Of a stretch of DNA of 64,000 bases, positions 25,015 to 35,065 are shown in pieces. The stretch spans positions 3,962,001 through 4,026,000 of the forward strand of contig CP075370.1 of NCBI GenBank assembly GCA_019454225.1. The letters run 5' to 3'. Source of the DNA: Paracoccaceae bacterium. GTDB taxonomy: Bacteria; Pseudomonadota; Alphaproteobacteria; Rhodobacterales; Rhodobacteraceae. Position 1 is the first letter of the stretch, and every line of letters starts with the position of its first letter. The position numbers and the translations under genes are program-made. The notes under the pieces are model-generated. The model worked only from the letters and a program-made list of their open reading frames with translations, was not told where the DNA came from and made no database searches.

Positions 25015-25087
25015 GCCGTTCCCGCCCCTGATCTTCCGTCACGGTGACCGGGCGCCTATACCCGCCCCGCCGCGGCTTCGCAAGCGT

Positions 25088-25612
25088 TCAGTCCAGCGCC
25101 GCCTCGACCGCCGCGCGCACCGGGTCCGACATCGGCGCGACCGAAGGCCCCCAGGTTGCCGCCACCCGTCCGTCGGCGCCGACCAGCACCTTGCTGAAGT
25201 TCCAGTTCGGCGCAAAACCGGTCTCGGCCTTGACCCAGGCATAGAACGGATGCGCCCCCTGCCCCTTCACGCCGGTGATATCGGTCATCGGCATGTCCAG
25301 GTCGAAGTTCATCGCGCAGAAGTCGCGCACCTCGGCGGCGCTGTCCAGTTCCTGCCGGAAGTCGTCCGAGGGCACCGCCAGAACCACCAGCCCGCGGTCG
25401 CGGTAGGCATCGTACAGCGCCTGCAACCCTTCGTACTGCGGGGTAAAGGCGCAAAGCGACGCGGTGTTCACCACCAGCACGGGGCGCCCGGCCCAGTCCG
25501 CAAGCGACAGCGTGCCGCCGTCGATCGAGGCGAAGGGCGCATCCGGGGGCGCCGCCTGCGCCCCGCCTCCTGCCGCCCACGCCACCGCCAGACCCATCAC
25601 CACGCTCCGCAT
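25088..25612 (-). CDS. Periplasmic glutathione-peroxidase-family thiol peroxidase
   Basis: A peroxide-reducing enzyme of the GPx family, exported by a signal peptide (about 1-20). The 174 residues have the peroxidatic Cys in NTASLCAFTPQY, the catalytic Trp in NWNFSKVLVG and the Asn/Gln positions partly altered (PSDDFRQE in place of CNQFG). It lacks selenocysteine. Export makes thioredoxin-like periplasmic partners more likely than glutathione. It lies between cmk and rpsA on the same strand. Confidence 0.87.
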   Translation of the reverse strand: MRSVVMGLAVAWAAGGGAQAAPPDAPFASIDGGTLSLADWAGRPVLVVNTASLCAFTPQYEGLQALYDAYRDRGLVVLAVPSDDFRQELDSAAEVRDFCAMNFDLDMPMTDITGVKGQGAHPFYAWVKAETGFAPNWNFSKVLVGADGRVAATWGPSVAPMSDPVRAAVEAALD

Positions 25613-25678
25613 GACCCGTCCTCCCGGTGCCTGTGTGGATACGGCATGCGCGCGATTCGGATCACCCGCGACCGCCGG

Positions 25679-26278
25679 CTATGCGTGGCGGACGGCGGAA
25701 AGCCGCCGCTCCACCTCGGCCACCGCGCGGTCGACCGCCGCCTCGACGCCCATCGCACTGGTGTCGATCAGCACCGCATCCTCGGCCGCGCGCAGCGGCG
25801 CATCCGCGCGGCCGGTGTCGCGCGCATCCCGCGCCTGCACCTCGGCCAGAACCTGCGCCTCGTCTCCGCCGACCTCCAGCCAGCGGCGATGCGCCCGCAC
25901 CTCGGGGCTGGCGGTGACATAAAGCTTCACCTCCGCCTCGGGGCAGATCACCGTGCCGATGTCGCGCCCGTCCAGCACCGCGCCGCCCGGCCTGCGGGCA
26001 AAGCGGCGCTGGAAATCCAGCAGCGCGGCGCGGACTTCGGGGATCACGGCCACACGGCTGGCGGCCTGACCGGCCTCCAGCGTGCGCAGGTCGTCGCGCG
26101 CCAGGTCGGCGGGCGACAGCCCCCGCGCCGCCGCCACCGGGTCGCCCCCCTTGGCGCCGACCGCGCGATACAGAAGCCCGGTGTCCAGATGCGCAAAGCC
26201 GAACCGCGCCGCCACCGCCCGCGCGATGGTGCCCTTGCCCGCCGCCGCCGGTCCGTCGATCGCCACGGTAAAGATCAT
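25679..26278 (-). CDS. cmk: Cytidylate kinase
   Basis: Phosphorylates CMP and dCMP with ATP. The 199 residues begin with the P-loop [15 protein letters not shown] and contain [34 protein letters not shown] and the lid [14 protein letters not shown]. It is slightly shorter than the usual 210-225. In relatives aroA is directly upstream; here a divergent radical SAM gene and a membrane-protein gene separate them. Confidence 0.95.
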   Translation of the reverse strand: MIFTVAIDGPAAAGKGTIARAVAARFGFAHLDTGLLYRAVGAKGGDPVAAARGLSPADLARDDLRTLEAGQAASRVAVIPEVRAALLDFQRRFARRPGGAVLDGRDIGTVICPEAEVKLYVTASPEVRAHRRWLEVGGDEAQVLAEVQARDARDTGRADAPLRAAEDAVLIDTSAMGVEAAVDRAVAEVERRLSAVRHA

Positions 26279-26403
26279 CTGGCCCGCCTCTGCCGCCCCA
26301 AGGGTGGCCGCAGGTCTAGCGCGCGGCGGGGGGCAAGGAAACCCTTGGTTGACCGGGGCGGGGCGGCTTGGCAGGTTGATCCCGAAACGTCCGGGGATGC
26401 CTT

Positions 26404-27918
26404 GTGAAAATTGCCCTCCTGAACCCGCCCCACCGCGCCATCGGATCGCGCGTGCCGGGGGAACTGCTGCCGCCCTTCGGCCTTCTGGCCATCGGCGGGC
26501 CGCTGATCGACGCGGGCCATGCGGTGCGGCTGGTGAATGCCGATCTTCAGCCGATGGAGGACGCGCAGATCATCGCGGCGCTGCTGGATGATCCGCCGGA
26601 TGCGGTGCTGGTGGGGCATTCCGGGTCAACCTCGGCCCATCCGGTGGTCGCGCGGCTGGCGCCCCTGATCCGGGCAGCGCTGCCGGGGGTGCGGATCGTC
26701 TATGGCGGGGTTTATCCGAGCTATCATTGGGAAACCGTGCTGCGCGACTGCCCCGATATCGACGTGATCGTGCGGGGCGAGGGCGAGGAAACCGCGCCGC
26801 GCCTGATGGCGGCCCTTGCCACGGGGGCTTCACTTGAAACCGTTCCGGGCATCGCCTTTCGCCGGGGCGGCCAGCCCCATGCCACCCCGCCCGCGCCGAT
26901 TCTGCGCGACTTCGCGGCGGCGCGGATCGGCTGGGAGCTGATCGACTTTGCCGATCACAGCTACTGGGGCGGGCGCCGCGCGGTGATCCACCAGTTTTCA
27001 CGCGGCTGCCCGCATCCCTGCACCTATTGCGGCCAGCGCGGCTTCTGGACCCGCTGGCGCCACCGCGATCCGGTGGAATTCGCCCGGGAAATCGCCTGGC
27101 TCGTGCGCGAGAAGGGGGTGGAACTGGTCAATCTGGCCGATGAGAACCCGACATCCTCGCGCAAGGCGTGGGAGGCGTTCCTGCGCGCCCTGATCGCCGA
27201 GGATGTGAAGGTCACCATTATCGGATCGACCCGCGCCGATGACATCGTGCGCGATGCCGATATCCTGCCTCTTTACAAACAGGCGGGCTGCCTGCGCTTT
27301 CTTCTGGGGCTGGAAGGCACGGATGAGGCCACGCTGACCGCCGTGCGCAAGGGCGGCTCGCGCCCCAAGGACCGTGAGGCGATCCGGCTTCTGCGGGCGC
27401 ATGGGATGATCGGGCTTTGCACCTTTGCCGTGGGCTTTGCCGAGGAAACCGATGCCGATTACTGGCGGCTTCTGCGCCAGCTTCTGGCCTATGACCCCGA
27501 TCAGGTGATGTCGGTCTATGCCACGCCGCACCGCTGGACGCCGTTCTTTGGCCAGTCGGCCGGGCGGCGGGTGGTGCAGACCGACCTGCAGCTGTGGGAC
27601 TACAAGCATCAGGTGCTTGAAGTGCCGCGCGTCCCGGCCTGGCGGGTGTTCCTCTGGGTCAAGCTGATCGAAGCCTGCCTGCAACTGCGCACGCGCGCAC
27701 TCTGGCGGGCCTTCGGGCAGAAGGACGCCGAGTTGCGCCACGCGCAGCGCTGGTACACGCGGATGGGGCGGGGCGTCTGGCTGCGGGAATTTGCCGATGC
27801 GCTCCGCTTCCGCGCGGTGCCGGGGCCGACGGTGGCCGAGTTCTGGGGCGAGGAGGGCGCGATGGCGGAAGAGGCGCTGGCCCTTACCCCGCGCCGCGCA
27901 GCCGCCGCAGGGCGCTGA
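26404..27918 (+). CDS. BchE-like B12-binding radical SAM protein
   Basis: A 504-residue enzyme with an N-terminal cobalamin-binding Rossmann domain (about 1-145, [27 protein letters not shown]) and a radical SAM domain with C202-x3-C206-x2-C209 (CPHPCTYC) binding the 4Fe-4S cluster. The motifs [17 protein letters not shown] and [16 protein letters not shown] closely follow BchE, the anaerobic Mg-protoporphyrin IX monomethyl ester cyclase of bacteriochlorophyll synthesis, and the C-terminus ([24 protein letters not shown]) also resembles it. It could be BchE itself or a relative of other function; no photosynthesis genes are nearby. It has a GTG start and runs opposite to its neighbours between cmk and aroA. 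Confidence 0.8.
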   Translation: MKIALLNPPHRAIGSRVPGELLPPFGLLAIGGPLIDAGHAVRLVNADLQPMEDAQIIAALLDDPPDAVLVGHSGSTSAHPVVARLAPLIRAALPGVRIVYGGVYPSYHWETVLRDCPDIDVIVRGEGEETAPRLMAALATGASLETVPGIAFRRGGQPHATPPAPILRDFAAARIGWELIDFADHSYWGGRRAVIHQFSRGCPHPCTYCGQRGFWTRWRHRDPVEFAREIAWLVREKGVELVNLADENPTSSRKAWEAFLRALIAEDVKVTIIGSTRADDIVRDADILPLYKQAGCLRFLLGLEGTDEATLTAVRKGGSRPKDREAIRLLRAHGMIGLCTFAVGFAEETDADYWRLLRQLLAYDPDQVMSVYATPHRWTPFFGQSAGRRVVQTDLQLWDYKHQVLEVPRVPAWRVFLWVKLIEACLQLRTRALWRAFGQKDAELRHAQRWYTRMGRGVWLREFADALRFRAVPGPTVAEFWGEEGAMAEEALALTPRRAAAAGR

Positions 27919-28423
27919 TCCCGACGGCGCCTGCAAAGACCGCCAGCGCCAGCCCGTCCAGCAGCCATTTCGCCACCGTCGCCTGCGAGGCGGCGGCGAC
28001 CTTCGCCCCGGTCACCTGCTGCGCGGTCAGAAGCGCCGCGACGCGGGCGTTCTCCAGCAGGTCCACCCCCGCGCCGGCCATGGCGACCACCGCCATGATG
28101 ATCGCCGGCAGGCGCGGCAGCAGAACCGTGAAGGACCAGACCAGAAACAGCGCGAAAAGCGGCGGAAAGACCGTGTCCAGCCGGTGCTGCGCCTCAAGAT
28201 ACATGTCGCGCCCGGCGGGGTTCAGCCGGGTCAGGAAGGCCTGCGCCTCTTCCAGCCCATAGCCCGTCAGGCGGGCATCGAACAGCGCACGGCCCCCGGC
28301 GGCGGTTTCAATGGCCGGGCCGGTGACGCCCACCATCAGCGCCCAGACCGCCAGCGTGATGGCGGCCAGCGCCAGATACAGAAGGCGCCCCGTCACCTCA
28401 GCCGCGCCGGATGCGGGCGCCAA
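27884..28423 (-). CDS. Small integral membrane protein downstream of aroA
   Basis: A 179-residue protein with about four transmembrane segments (about 13-34, 88-105, 106-124, 150-168) separated by a periplasmic-looking loop rich in Ala, Leu and Arg ([24 protein letters not shown]). I do not recognise a family. Its start overlaps the aroA stop by 26 bases and its end overlaps the convergent radical SAM gene by 35 bases, so it is translationally linked to aroA. Confidence 0.7.
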   Translation of the reverse strand: MAPASGAAEVTGRLLYLALAAITLAVWALMVGVTGPAIETAAGGRALFDARLTGYGLEEAQAFLTRLNPAGRDMYLEAQHRLDTVFPPLFALFLVWSFTVLLPRLPAIIMAVVAMAGAGVDLLENARVAALLTAQQVTGAKVAAASQATVAKWLLDGLALAVFAGAVGISALRRLRGAG

Positions 28424-29744
28424 GCCCGTTCATCAGCCCCTCGAAGATCGGGAAAGAGGTGGCGATCGGGCTGCCGTCGTCCACCGCAACCGGCGATTTC
28501 GCCGCCATCCCCGCGACCAGAAAGCTCATCGCGATCCGGTGGTCCAGATGCACCGCGCAGGTCGCCCCGCCCGGCATCCCGCCCGGCCCCATGCCGTGCA
28601 CGATCAGCGTGTCCTCGTCCTCCTCGACCCGCACGCCGCAGGCTTCCAGCCCGCGCGCCATCGCGTCGATCCGGTCGCTTTCCTTGACCCGCAGTTCCCT
28701 GACCCCCCGCATCACCGTGCGGCCATGCGAGAAGGCCGCCACCACCGACAGGATCGGGTATTCGTCGATCATCGACGGCGCCCGCTCCGGCGGCACCTCG
28801 ATGCCCCGCATCTCGCCCGAGAACCGCACGCGCAGGTCGGCCACCGGCTCCCCCCCCTCCTCGCGCGGGTTCAGGAACTCGATCTCGGCCCCCATCTCGA
28901 CCAGCGTCAGGTACAGCCCGTTCCGCGTCAGGTTCTGGCTGACCCCCGGCACGGTGATGTCCGACCCCTCGACGATCAGCGCCGCACAGACGGGAAACGC
29001 CGCCGAGGACGGATCGCGCGGCACCGCCACCGCCTGCGGCCGCAACTCCGGCTGGCCGGTCAGGGTGATGACATGGCCCTCACCGGTCCTTTCCACCGAC
29101 AGTTGCGCCCCGAACCCCAGCAGCATCCGTTCCGAATGGTCGCGCGTCGGCTCGCGCTCGATCACCACCGTCTCGCCCGGGGCGTTCAGCCCGGCCAGCA
29201 GCACGGCCGATTTCACCTGCGCGCTGGCCACCGGCAGCGCATAGCGCACCGGAACCGGGTTCGCCGCGCCCACCACCGTCATGGGCAGCCGCCCGCCCTG
29301 CCGCCCGTAGGCCCGCGTGCCGAACAGCGCCAGCGGGTCCGTCACCCGCCCCATCGGCCGCTTGCGCAGGCTGGCATCCCCGGTGAACGTGGCCGTGATC
29401 GGCGTCGTGGCCATCGTCCCCATGATCAGCCGCACGCCGGTGCCCGAATTGCCGCAGTCGATCACGTCCGCAGGCTCGCGGAACCCCCCGACACCCACGC
29501 CATCGACCGTCCAGACACCGGCGCCATGCCGCGTGACCCTGGCCCCGAAGGCGCGCATCGCCGATGCCGTGTCCAGCACGTCCTGACCTTCCAGCAGCCC
29601 CGATATCCGCGTCTCGCCCACCGCCATGGCACCGAAGATCAGCGACCGGTGGCTGATCGACTTGTCGCCGGGCACCTCGGCCACGCCGCGCAGCGGGCCC
29701 CCGGCCCGCGCCGTCATCGGTTGCGCCTCACCATGGCCGGACAT
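28398..29744 (-). CDS. aroA: 3-phosphoshikimate 1-carboxyvinyltransferase (EPSP synthase, class II)
   Basis: Transfers the enolpyruvyl group of PEP to shikimate 3-phosphate, step six of the shikimate pathway. The 448 residues resemble the class II (CP4-like) enzymes throughout: [58 protein letters not shown] and LRVKESDRI. At the position of CP4 Ala100, whose side chain confers glyphosate tolerance, this protein has Gly101 (GNSGTG), the sensitive-type residue. The start has an alternative nine codons later (MTARAGG). Confidence 0.96.
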   Translation of the reverse strand: MSGHGEAQPMTARAGGPLRGVAEVPGDKSISHRSLIFGAMAVGETRISGLLEGQDVLDTASAMRAFGARVTRHGAGVWTVDGVGVGGFREPADVIDCGNSGTGVRLIMGTMATTPITATFTGDASLRKRPMGRVTDPLALFGTRAYGRQGGRLPMTVVGAANPVPVRYALPVASAQVKSAVLLAGLNAPGETVVIEREPTRDHSERMLLGFGAQLSVERTGEGHVITLTGQPELRPQAVAVPRDPSSAAFPVCAALIVEGSDITVPGVSQNLTRNGLYLTLVEMGAEIEFLNPREEGGEPVADLRVRFSGEMRGIEVPPERAPSMIDEYPILSVVAAFSHGRTVMRGVRELRVKESDRIDAMARGLEACGVRVEEDEDTLIVHGMGPGGMPGGATCAVHLDHRIAMSFLVAGMAAKSPVAVDDGSPIATSFPIFEGLMNGLGARIRRG

Positions 29745-29804
29745 GCCGCTTCCCCCTGCGAAAAACTCGCCACGGCACTAGCGCAAGGCCCCGCCGACGT
29801 CCAG

Positions 29805-30878
29805 TCAGCCCGCCGCCTGCGCGGCCTCGCCCAGCCAGACGCGCGGGTTCTCGATGGCGATGCGCCGGAACAGTTCCTCGCCCAGCGCCACCCGCAGCCG
29901 GAAACAGACCGCCCGTTCCGAAAGCACCTCCTGCCGGGTCATGTAGAAATCCGATCCGAACAGCACCCGCGCCGCCAGCCGTTCATCCTGCAGGAAGATC
30001 TTCAGGAACGGCGCGAAATCCTCGAACTGGAACAGCGTGTAGGAAATGTCGGTCCACAGGTTCGGCCAGTCGCCGCCCTCGATCATCTTGCGGATCGCCA
30101 CCTGCCAGTTGGCCGCCTGCGCCGCGGCGTCGCGGGGGTCGATGCCTTCGTCCACATAACTGCGCCAGTCCGTCATGCCCCCGAAATGCGCCAGGCAGAC
30201 CCGCAGGTCCGGGAACCGGTCGCGCACCGGCAACCAGGCCTCGGGCGCCGACCAGGCGTCGCCCTGCGCCGTGCCGATGCCGCGTCCGGCGACACCGCCG
30301 CGCGAACAATGCGTCATCACCGGCAGCCCCCGCGCCGCGATCAGCGGATAGACCTCGTCCATCAGCACCGGATGGTCGGGCGGATAGCCCAGCCGGGGAT
30401 ACAGCTTCAGGCCCCGGAACCCCTCGTCCTCGATCCAGCGCCGCACCAGCCCGCCCGCGCCCGGGCGCCGGGGATCGACCGTGACGAAGGGAATCACCGC
30501 GCCGCCAAAGCGCGGATCGTCGCGCAGCGCCTTCAGCTCGCGCAGCTGGTCCTCAAGCCCCCGCTCCACCGCGCCATGGCCCGCGTGCTCCATGTCCATC
30601 GGCAGCACCACGAACCGCGTGCCACGGGGATAATGCGGAATCACCCGATCCATCACCTCGGCCTGCGTGCCGCGCCCGGCCTCGGTCTGGAACCGGTAGA
30701 GCCGGTCCAGCGCCGAACCCCAGCCATGCTGGCCGATCACCCGGCACAGGCCCGCCATCCAGCGGATCAGGAAGGGCATCACCTTGAACGGGCGCAGCGC
30801 GCGATGCGGAAAATCCCGCGGCACATGCGCGGCGGTAAAGGTATGGACATGGCAGTTGGTGATGCAGTCCTCGGCCAT
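29805..30878 (-). CDS. Amidohydrolase-family (amidohydrolase 2) protein
   Basis: A 357-residue TIM-barrel metal-dependent hydrolase or decarboxylase of the amidohydrolase_2 type. It has CHVHTF near the N-terminus (metal-binding His-x-His), FRGLKLYPRLGYPPDHP (Lys position), VMTHCSRGG, CLAHFGG and the C-terminal FGSDFYM metal Asp. Relatives include 2-pyrone-4,6-dicarboxylate lactonase and various decarboxylases. The substrate is not predictable. It is monocistronic, between aroA and trmB. Confidence 0.8.
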   Translation of the reverse strand: MAEDCITNCHVHTFTAAHVPRDFPHRALRPFKVMPFLIRWMAGLCRVIGQHGWGSALDRLYRFQTEAGRGTQAEVMDRVIPHYPRGTRFVVLPMDMEHAGHGAVERGLEDQLRELKALRDDPRFGGAVIPFVTVDPRRPGAGGLVRRWIEDEGFRGLKLYPRLGYPPDHPVLMDEVYPLIAARGLPVMTHCSRGGVAGRGIGTAQGDAWSAPEAWLPVRDRFPDLRVCLAHFGGMTDWRSYVDEGIDPRDAAAQAANWQVAIRKMIEGGDWPNLWTDISYTLFQFEDFAPFLKIFLQDERLAARVLFGSDFYMTRQEVLSERAVCFRLRVALGEELFRRIAIENPRVWLGEAAQAAG

Positions 30879-30959
30879 CGCACGCCCCCCGGCAATATTC
30901 GGGGCAGCCTAGCACAACCAAGGCGCGAAAATCATCCACCCATGTCGCAGGACATCCGC

Positions 30960-31661
30960 CTAGAGTGCCCCGGCCCGCCGGAAGGTCAGGTAATGCGGCA
31001 CCCGCCCCTCGCGCAGCGCCTTCTGCTCATAGCGGGTCGACAGCCAGTCATCCCAGGCCACACCGCCCCCGGCCACCAGGTCGAACCCCGCCCGGGGCAC
31101 CTCGTCCAGCGTCTGGCGCACATAGTCGGGAATGTCGGTCGCCACCCGGAACTCGGCCCCCGCCCGCATCACCCGCGCCAGCGCGCCCAGATAGCCCGGC
31201 GTCACGAAACGGCGCCGGTGGTGCCGCGCCTTGGGCCAGGGATCGGGATAGTTGAGAAACGCCTTGGCCACGCCGCCGCCGGGCAGCACGTCCAGCAGGT
31301 CGCGCACGTCGCCCGGATGGATCGCCACGTTCCCCGCCTCGCCGGCGCGCAGCTTGCCCAGGCACATCGCGATGCCGTTCACGAAGGGCTCTGCCCCGAT
31401 CAGGAAGGCATCGGGGTTGCGCGCCGCCTGATGCACCAGATGCTCGCCGCCGCCGAACCCCACCTCCAGCCAGACCGGCCGCCCCCGCGCCAGCCCCGCA
31501 AGGTCCAGCATGGCGCGGCCGGGGTTCTCCTCCACCGTCACGCCGCGCAGGCGGAACCGGTCAAGGTCCTCGGCCAGATAGGTCTTCTGGCTCTGCCGCA
31601 GCGTCTTGCCATGGACGCGGCCATAGAAATTGCGGCGCTCGGGTGTGCTGGGGGCGGTCAT
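30960..31661 (-). CDS. trmB: tRNA (guanine(46)-N7)-methyltransferase
   Basis: Methylates G46 in the variable loop of tRNAs using SAM. The 233 residues hold the SAM-binding LEVGFGGGEHL, IGAEPFVNGIAMCL, the catalytic-region NYPDPWPKARHHRRRFV, and TDIPDYVRQTLDE. The start was placed at MTAPSTPERRNFYGR, 12 residues inside a longer in-frame extension, because the RNFYGRVHGK block is the usual N-terminus. In relatives trmB directly follows metK; here the trypsin-like gene is between. Confidence 0.95.
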   Translation of the reverse strand: MTAPSTPERRNFYGRVHGKTLRQSQKTYLAEDLDRFRLRGVTVEENPGRAMLDLAGLARGRPVWLEVGFGGGEHLVHQAARNPDAFLIGAEPFVNGIAMCLGKLRAGEAGNVAIHPGDVRDLLDVLPGGGVAKAFLNYPDPWPKARHHRRRFVTPGYLGALARVMRAGAEFRVATDIPDYVRQTLDEVPRAGFDLVAGGGVAWDDWLSTRYEQKALREGRVPHYLTFRRAGAL

Positions 31662-31709
31662 GCCGCGCCCGCTATCCGCCCGCCCCCCCGCCGTCAAGCG
31701 CCAAGCCCC

Positions 31710-33554
31710 CTAGGGCCGGGGCGGCGTCATCGGCCGCAGCGACGCCAGCATCCCCTCCAGCAGCGGCACCGCCATGCCGCGCCCCTCGCTGTCCTTGGCC
31801 GAATGCACGGCCAGCACCCGGCCGGTTTCCATGTCGATCACCGGCGCGCCGGAATGCCCGGGAAAGGTCGTCGCGTCATGCACCAGGCGGTCGCTGGCCG
31901 ATCCCGGCGCGGCGATGATCCGGCCCAGACCGGCCAGCCGCGTTCCGGTCGCGCGCTCCGGCCAGCCCGCCGGGGCCGCCGCCCAGGCCGAAAGCAGCGC
32001 GGCGCCGGAATCGACCGGATAGCCGACGATGCCGATGGCACGCCCGGCGACCGCCGCGCCGGGGCTGTCGGCCAGGTCCAGCGGCGCCGGAGTGTCCGGC
32101 AGCGTCGGCAGATGCAGCACGGCCAGACCGCCCGCCGGCGTCTCCAGCAGGGTCACGGCGGCCACGCGGTGCACCTCGCCCGGCTCGCGCGGATTGGCCG
32201 ACAGGGTAAATCCCCCCAGCGTCGCACTGGTGACCGCGGCCTGCATCACCTCGGCCACCTCCCTGGTGGTCATGACCAGGCCGGGCCCCACCACGAAACC
32301 GGTCCCAACCAGCGGGTTTTCCCGCCCCGCCACGATCACCGCCCCGGTCGCCGCCGATGCCGCCCCGAACACCGCGCCGGTCCTTTCTTGCGGCAGCGCC
32401 TGCCACGACCGCGTCAGGATCGCCTTCAGGGTCGGGCTGGCCAGCGTCGGCGCGAACAGCGTTCCGGGGTCGGGCGACGTCGCGGCGGCGGCCACCCGTT
32501 CGCGCTCCTGCGCGCGCTCGCGCTCCTGCTCCTTCACCAGTTCGGCCAGCGCCTCGTCGAATGACCTGCCCTGCTGGATCTGCGCGGCGATGAAGGTGCT
32601 TTCCTTCGCGGTCACCGCATCCGCCTCGGTCGCGGCTGGATCGAGCGAGATGAGCGAGGCGCGCAGCCGGTAGACCTCGGCAAAGGTCACCTTCTGCGCA
32701 TGCAGCCGGTCCACCAGACCGCGCGCCCGGCCCAGGCGCAGCAGGTCGCCCTCGACCAGCCCGCCGGGCGCGGCGGCCCGGTCCACCAGGTCCCGCCAGA
32801 TCAGCGCCGCCGTCACCCAGTCGCAATACTGCGTCCGGCGGACCCAGCGGATCGTGCTGGCCTCGGGCTGGACCGCCTGCGCCCAGATCATCGCACAGGC
32901 AATCGCGGTGGCCAGTTCGTCCTCGTTCGTGGCGGTGTCGAACGCCATCAGCCGGGCGGTCTCCCCCGGCAGATGCGCCGGTTGCGGCGCGCCCGCCCAG
33001 TTCAGCATGGCCACCGGCGCCGCGCCGTCCTTGCCCGCCACCACCGTTCCCGCGATCTGGTCCGACGAATAGACCGACTTGCGCAGCGCCCCCAGGATGC
33101 GGCCGAAATCGACGCCCTGCACGTTGATCTCCAGCGGTGTCTCGCCCTCGCGGGTCAGCGCCGGGGTGCCCTCCAGCGATGGCACCACCTGCCCGCCGCC
33201 GCGCTCGGCGGCGACCTCGCGCGCGCGCTGCGCGGCAAGGTCGCGGAAGAACCGGTTCAGCGAGGCATAGCGTTCGCGGATGCGATGGCCCAGCGCCTCG
33301 GCCCGCACGTCGTCGGGCTTGCCCTCGATCGAGTATTTCAGCGGCCCGATGGTCGTGGGCGGCCGTGCCCAAAGCCCCTCCAGCTCGCGCAGCAGGAACA
33401 TCGCCGCCGTCACCAGCACGGCGGAATAGAGCACCCGCACGACCGTCACATTGGCCAGCGGCCGCGCGGCGCTTCCCGCCAGCCCGCCCAGAACCAGCAC
33501 GCCCGATACGGCCACGACCGCCAGTATCACGCCGAACACGATGCGCGCATCCAT
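31710..33554 (-). CDS. Membrane-anchored trypsin-fold protein, probable pseudoprotease
   Basis: A 614-residue protein with two N-terminal membrane segments (about 4-24 and 36-55), a long helical middle with a charged coiled coil (KEQERERAQERERV) and a C-terminal trypsin-like domain (about 400-605). The nucleophile loop FPGHSGAPVID keeps Ser. At the position of TNAHV the sequence is TTREV, and in place of DLAVLKL it is GLAVLHL, so the catalytic His and Asp seem to be missing. It may be a binding or scaffold protein rather than a protease. The start at MDARIVFG was chosen for GGGA upstream; two ATGs within 12 bases are alternatives. Confidence 0.75.
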   Translation of the reverse strand: MDARIVFGVILAVVAVSGVLVLGGLAGSAARPLANVTVVRVLYSAVLVTAAMFLLRELEGLWARPPTTIGPLKYSIEGKPDDVRAEALGHRIRERYASLNRFFRDLAAQRAREVAAERGGGQVVPSLEGTPALTREGETPLEINVQGVDFGRILGALRKSVYSSDQIAGTVVAGKDGAAPVAMLNWAGAPQPAHLPGETARLMAFDTATNEDELATAIACAMIWAQAVQPEASTIRWVRRTQYCDWVTAALIWRDLVDRAAAPGGLVEGDLLRLGRARGLVDRLHAQKVTFAEVYRLRASLISLDPAATEADAVTAKESTFIAAQIQQGRSFDEALAELVKEQERERAQERERVAAAATSPDPGTLFAPTLASPTLKAILTRSWQALPQERTGAVFGAASAATGAVIVAGRENPLVGTGFVVGPGLVMTTREVAEVMQAAVTSATLGGFTLSANPREPGEVHRVAAVTLLETPAGGLAVLHLPTLPDTPAPLDLADSPGAAVAGRAIGIVGYPVDSGAALLSAWAAAPAGWPERATGTRLAGLGRIIAAPGSASDRLVHDATTFPGHSGAPVIDMETGRVLAVHSAKDSEGRGMAVPLLEGMLASLRPMTPPRP

Positions 33555-33732
33555 GGGCATTCCCATCAAGGCCAAGGCACGGATCGCAGGTTCCGCCGCG
33601 CCATGGCTCCTGTCAAAGGGGCCGACGCGGATTTGACGGATGCGGGGACGCAAACCGGCCCGGGGGCGCGCCAGTGCATGCCGCGCGGTCAGACACCGCG
33701 CGTTGCGTTAACCCCGCCCCCGGGGCGCGGCC

Positions 33733-33754
33733 TGTCGGGACGGATGCCATACGC
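33733..33754 (+). repeat. Dispersed intergenic repeat, copy B
   Basis: The same 22-base sequence as at 5262-5283 and 58721-58742 (core GGGACGGATGCCATACGC), here followed by GGAACCGACGCGGGCGGGACGG, which resembles the sequence after copy C. GTTAAC lies at 33707 and again at 33810. This 327-base gap between the trypsin-like gene and the metK end holds no gene; a hairpin at 33821 ends it. Confidence 0.85.
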
Positions 33755-33820
33755 GGAACCGACGCGGGCGGGACGGGAAACCGACGCGGGTTTCCGGGGA
33801 AAATCAGGCGTTAACACATG

Positions 33821-33863
33821 ATTCGCCGCGCCCCGCGCCGGAATGGCGCGGAACGCGGCGAAT
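33821..33863 (-). terminator. Long hairpin downstream of metK
   Basis: A perfect 10-base outer stem ATTCGCCGCG/CGCGGCGAAT encloses a second stem CCGCGCC/GGCGCGG with a short loop, about 20 bases after the metK stop. There is no T-run, so it may stop transcription weakly or protect the mRNA end. Confidence 0.55.
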
Positions 33864-33881
33864 GCAGTGTCCCGGGGTCGG

Positions 33882-35060
33882 TCAGGCGGTGCGCTCGACT
33901 TCCTTGCGCAGCGCCTCGGCCAGATCGGTGCGTTCCCAGCTGAACCCGCCATCCGCCTCGGGCGCCCGCCCGAAATGGCCATAGGCCGAGGTGCGGGCAT
34001 AGATCGGCTTGTTCAGTTCCAGGTGGCGGCGGATGCCCAGCGGCGTCAGCCCCATCACCTCGCCCACGGCGCGCTCGATCACCTGCGCCTCCGCCTGTCC
34101 GGTGCCATGCGTGTCGACATAGATCGACAGCGGCTTGGCCACCCCGATGGCATAGGAAAGCTGCAGCGTGCAGCGGTCGGCAAGTCCTGCCGCCACAACG
34201 TTTTTCGCCAGATAGCGGGCGGCATAGGCCGCGCTGCGGTCAACCTTGGTCGGGTCTTTCCCGCTGAACGCGCCGCCACCATGGGGGGCCGCACCACCAT
34301 AGGTATCGACGATGATCTTGCGCCCGGTCAGCCCGGCGTCGCCATCCGGCCCGCCGATCACGAAGCAGCCGGTCGGGTTGACCCACCATTCGGTCTTGTC
34401 GGTGATCCAGCCCGACGGCAGGACCTCGCGGATGTAGGGCTCGACAATGGCGCGCACGTCGTCCGAGGTCTGGTCCTCGCTGGCGTGCTGCGTCGACAGC
34501 ACGATCGACGTCACCTCGACCGGCTTGCCATCCTCATAACGCAATGAAATCTGCGACTTGGCATCCGGGCGCAGGCTCGGCTCCTGCCCCGATTTCCGCA
34601 CCTCGGCCAGCCGCCGGAGGATCGCGTGGGAATACTGGATCGGCGCCGGCATCAGCTCCGGCGTCTCGCGGCAGGCATAGCCGAACATGATGCCCTGGTC
34701 GCCCGCGCCGTCGCGGTCCACCCCCTGCGCGATATGCGCCGACTGGCCGTGCAGGTAGTTGTGGACCTTCACCGACTTCCAGTGGAACTTGTCCTGCTCG
34801 TACCCGATGTCCCTGACGCAGTCGCGGACGATGTCCTCGACCCGGCGCATCATCTCTTTCAGGTGCTTCTTCTTCGAAAGCCCCACCTCGCCGCCGACCA
34901 CCACACGATTGGTTGTGGCAAAGGTCTCGCAGGCCACACGGGCATGGGGTTCTGCCGACAGGAAGGCATCCAGAACCGCGTCGGAAATGCGGTCACAGAC
35001 CTTGTCGGGGTGGCCCTCCGAGACGGACTCGGAAGTGAAGACATAGTTCAGACGGGACAT
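33882..35060 (-). CDS. metK: S-adenosylmethionine synthetase
   Basis: Makes SAM from methionine and ATP. The 392 residues begin with the ATP-binding block [15 protein letters not shown] and contain [33 protein letters not shown] and the [20 protein letters not shown]-loop-like motif. The C-terminus EVERTA and the length are typical. The leader carries a SAM/SAH-type riboswitch, so the product's end metabolite probably represses its translation. The gene lies just downstream of lnt. Confidence 0.98.
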   Translation of the reverse strand: MSRLNYVFTSESVSEGHPDKVCDRISDAVLDAFLSAEPHARVACETFATTNRVVVGGEVGLSKKKHLKEMMRRVEDIVRDCVRDIGYEQDKFHWKSVKVHNYLHGQSAHIAQGVDRDGAGDQGIMFGYACRETPELMPAPIQYSHAILRRLAEVRKSGQEPSLRPDAKSQISLRYEDGKPVEVTSIVLSTQHASEDQTSDDVRAIVEPYIREVLPSGWITDKTEWWVNPTGCFVIGGPDGDAGLTGRKIIVDTYGGAAPHGGGAFSGKDPTKVDRSAAYAARYLAKNVVAAGLADRCTLQLSYAIGVAKPLSIYVDTHGTGQAEAQVIERAVGEVMGLTPLGIRRHLELNKPIYARTSAYGHFGRAPEADGGFSWERTDLAEALRKEVERTA

Positions 35061-35065
35061 GGGAA

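Noticed and set aside
28311-32564. Plus-strand open frame of about 1400 codons across aroA, the amidohydrolase, trmB and the trypsin-like gene
   Set aside because: It runs antisense to four convincing genes and contains only His/Arg/Pro-rich wrong-frame sequence.
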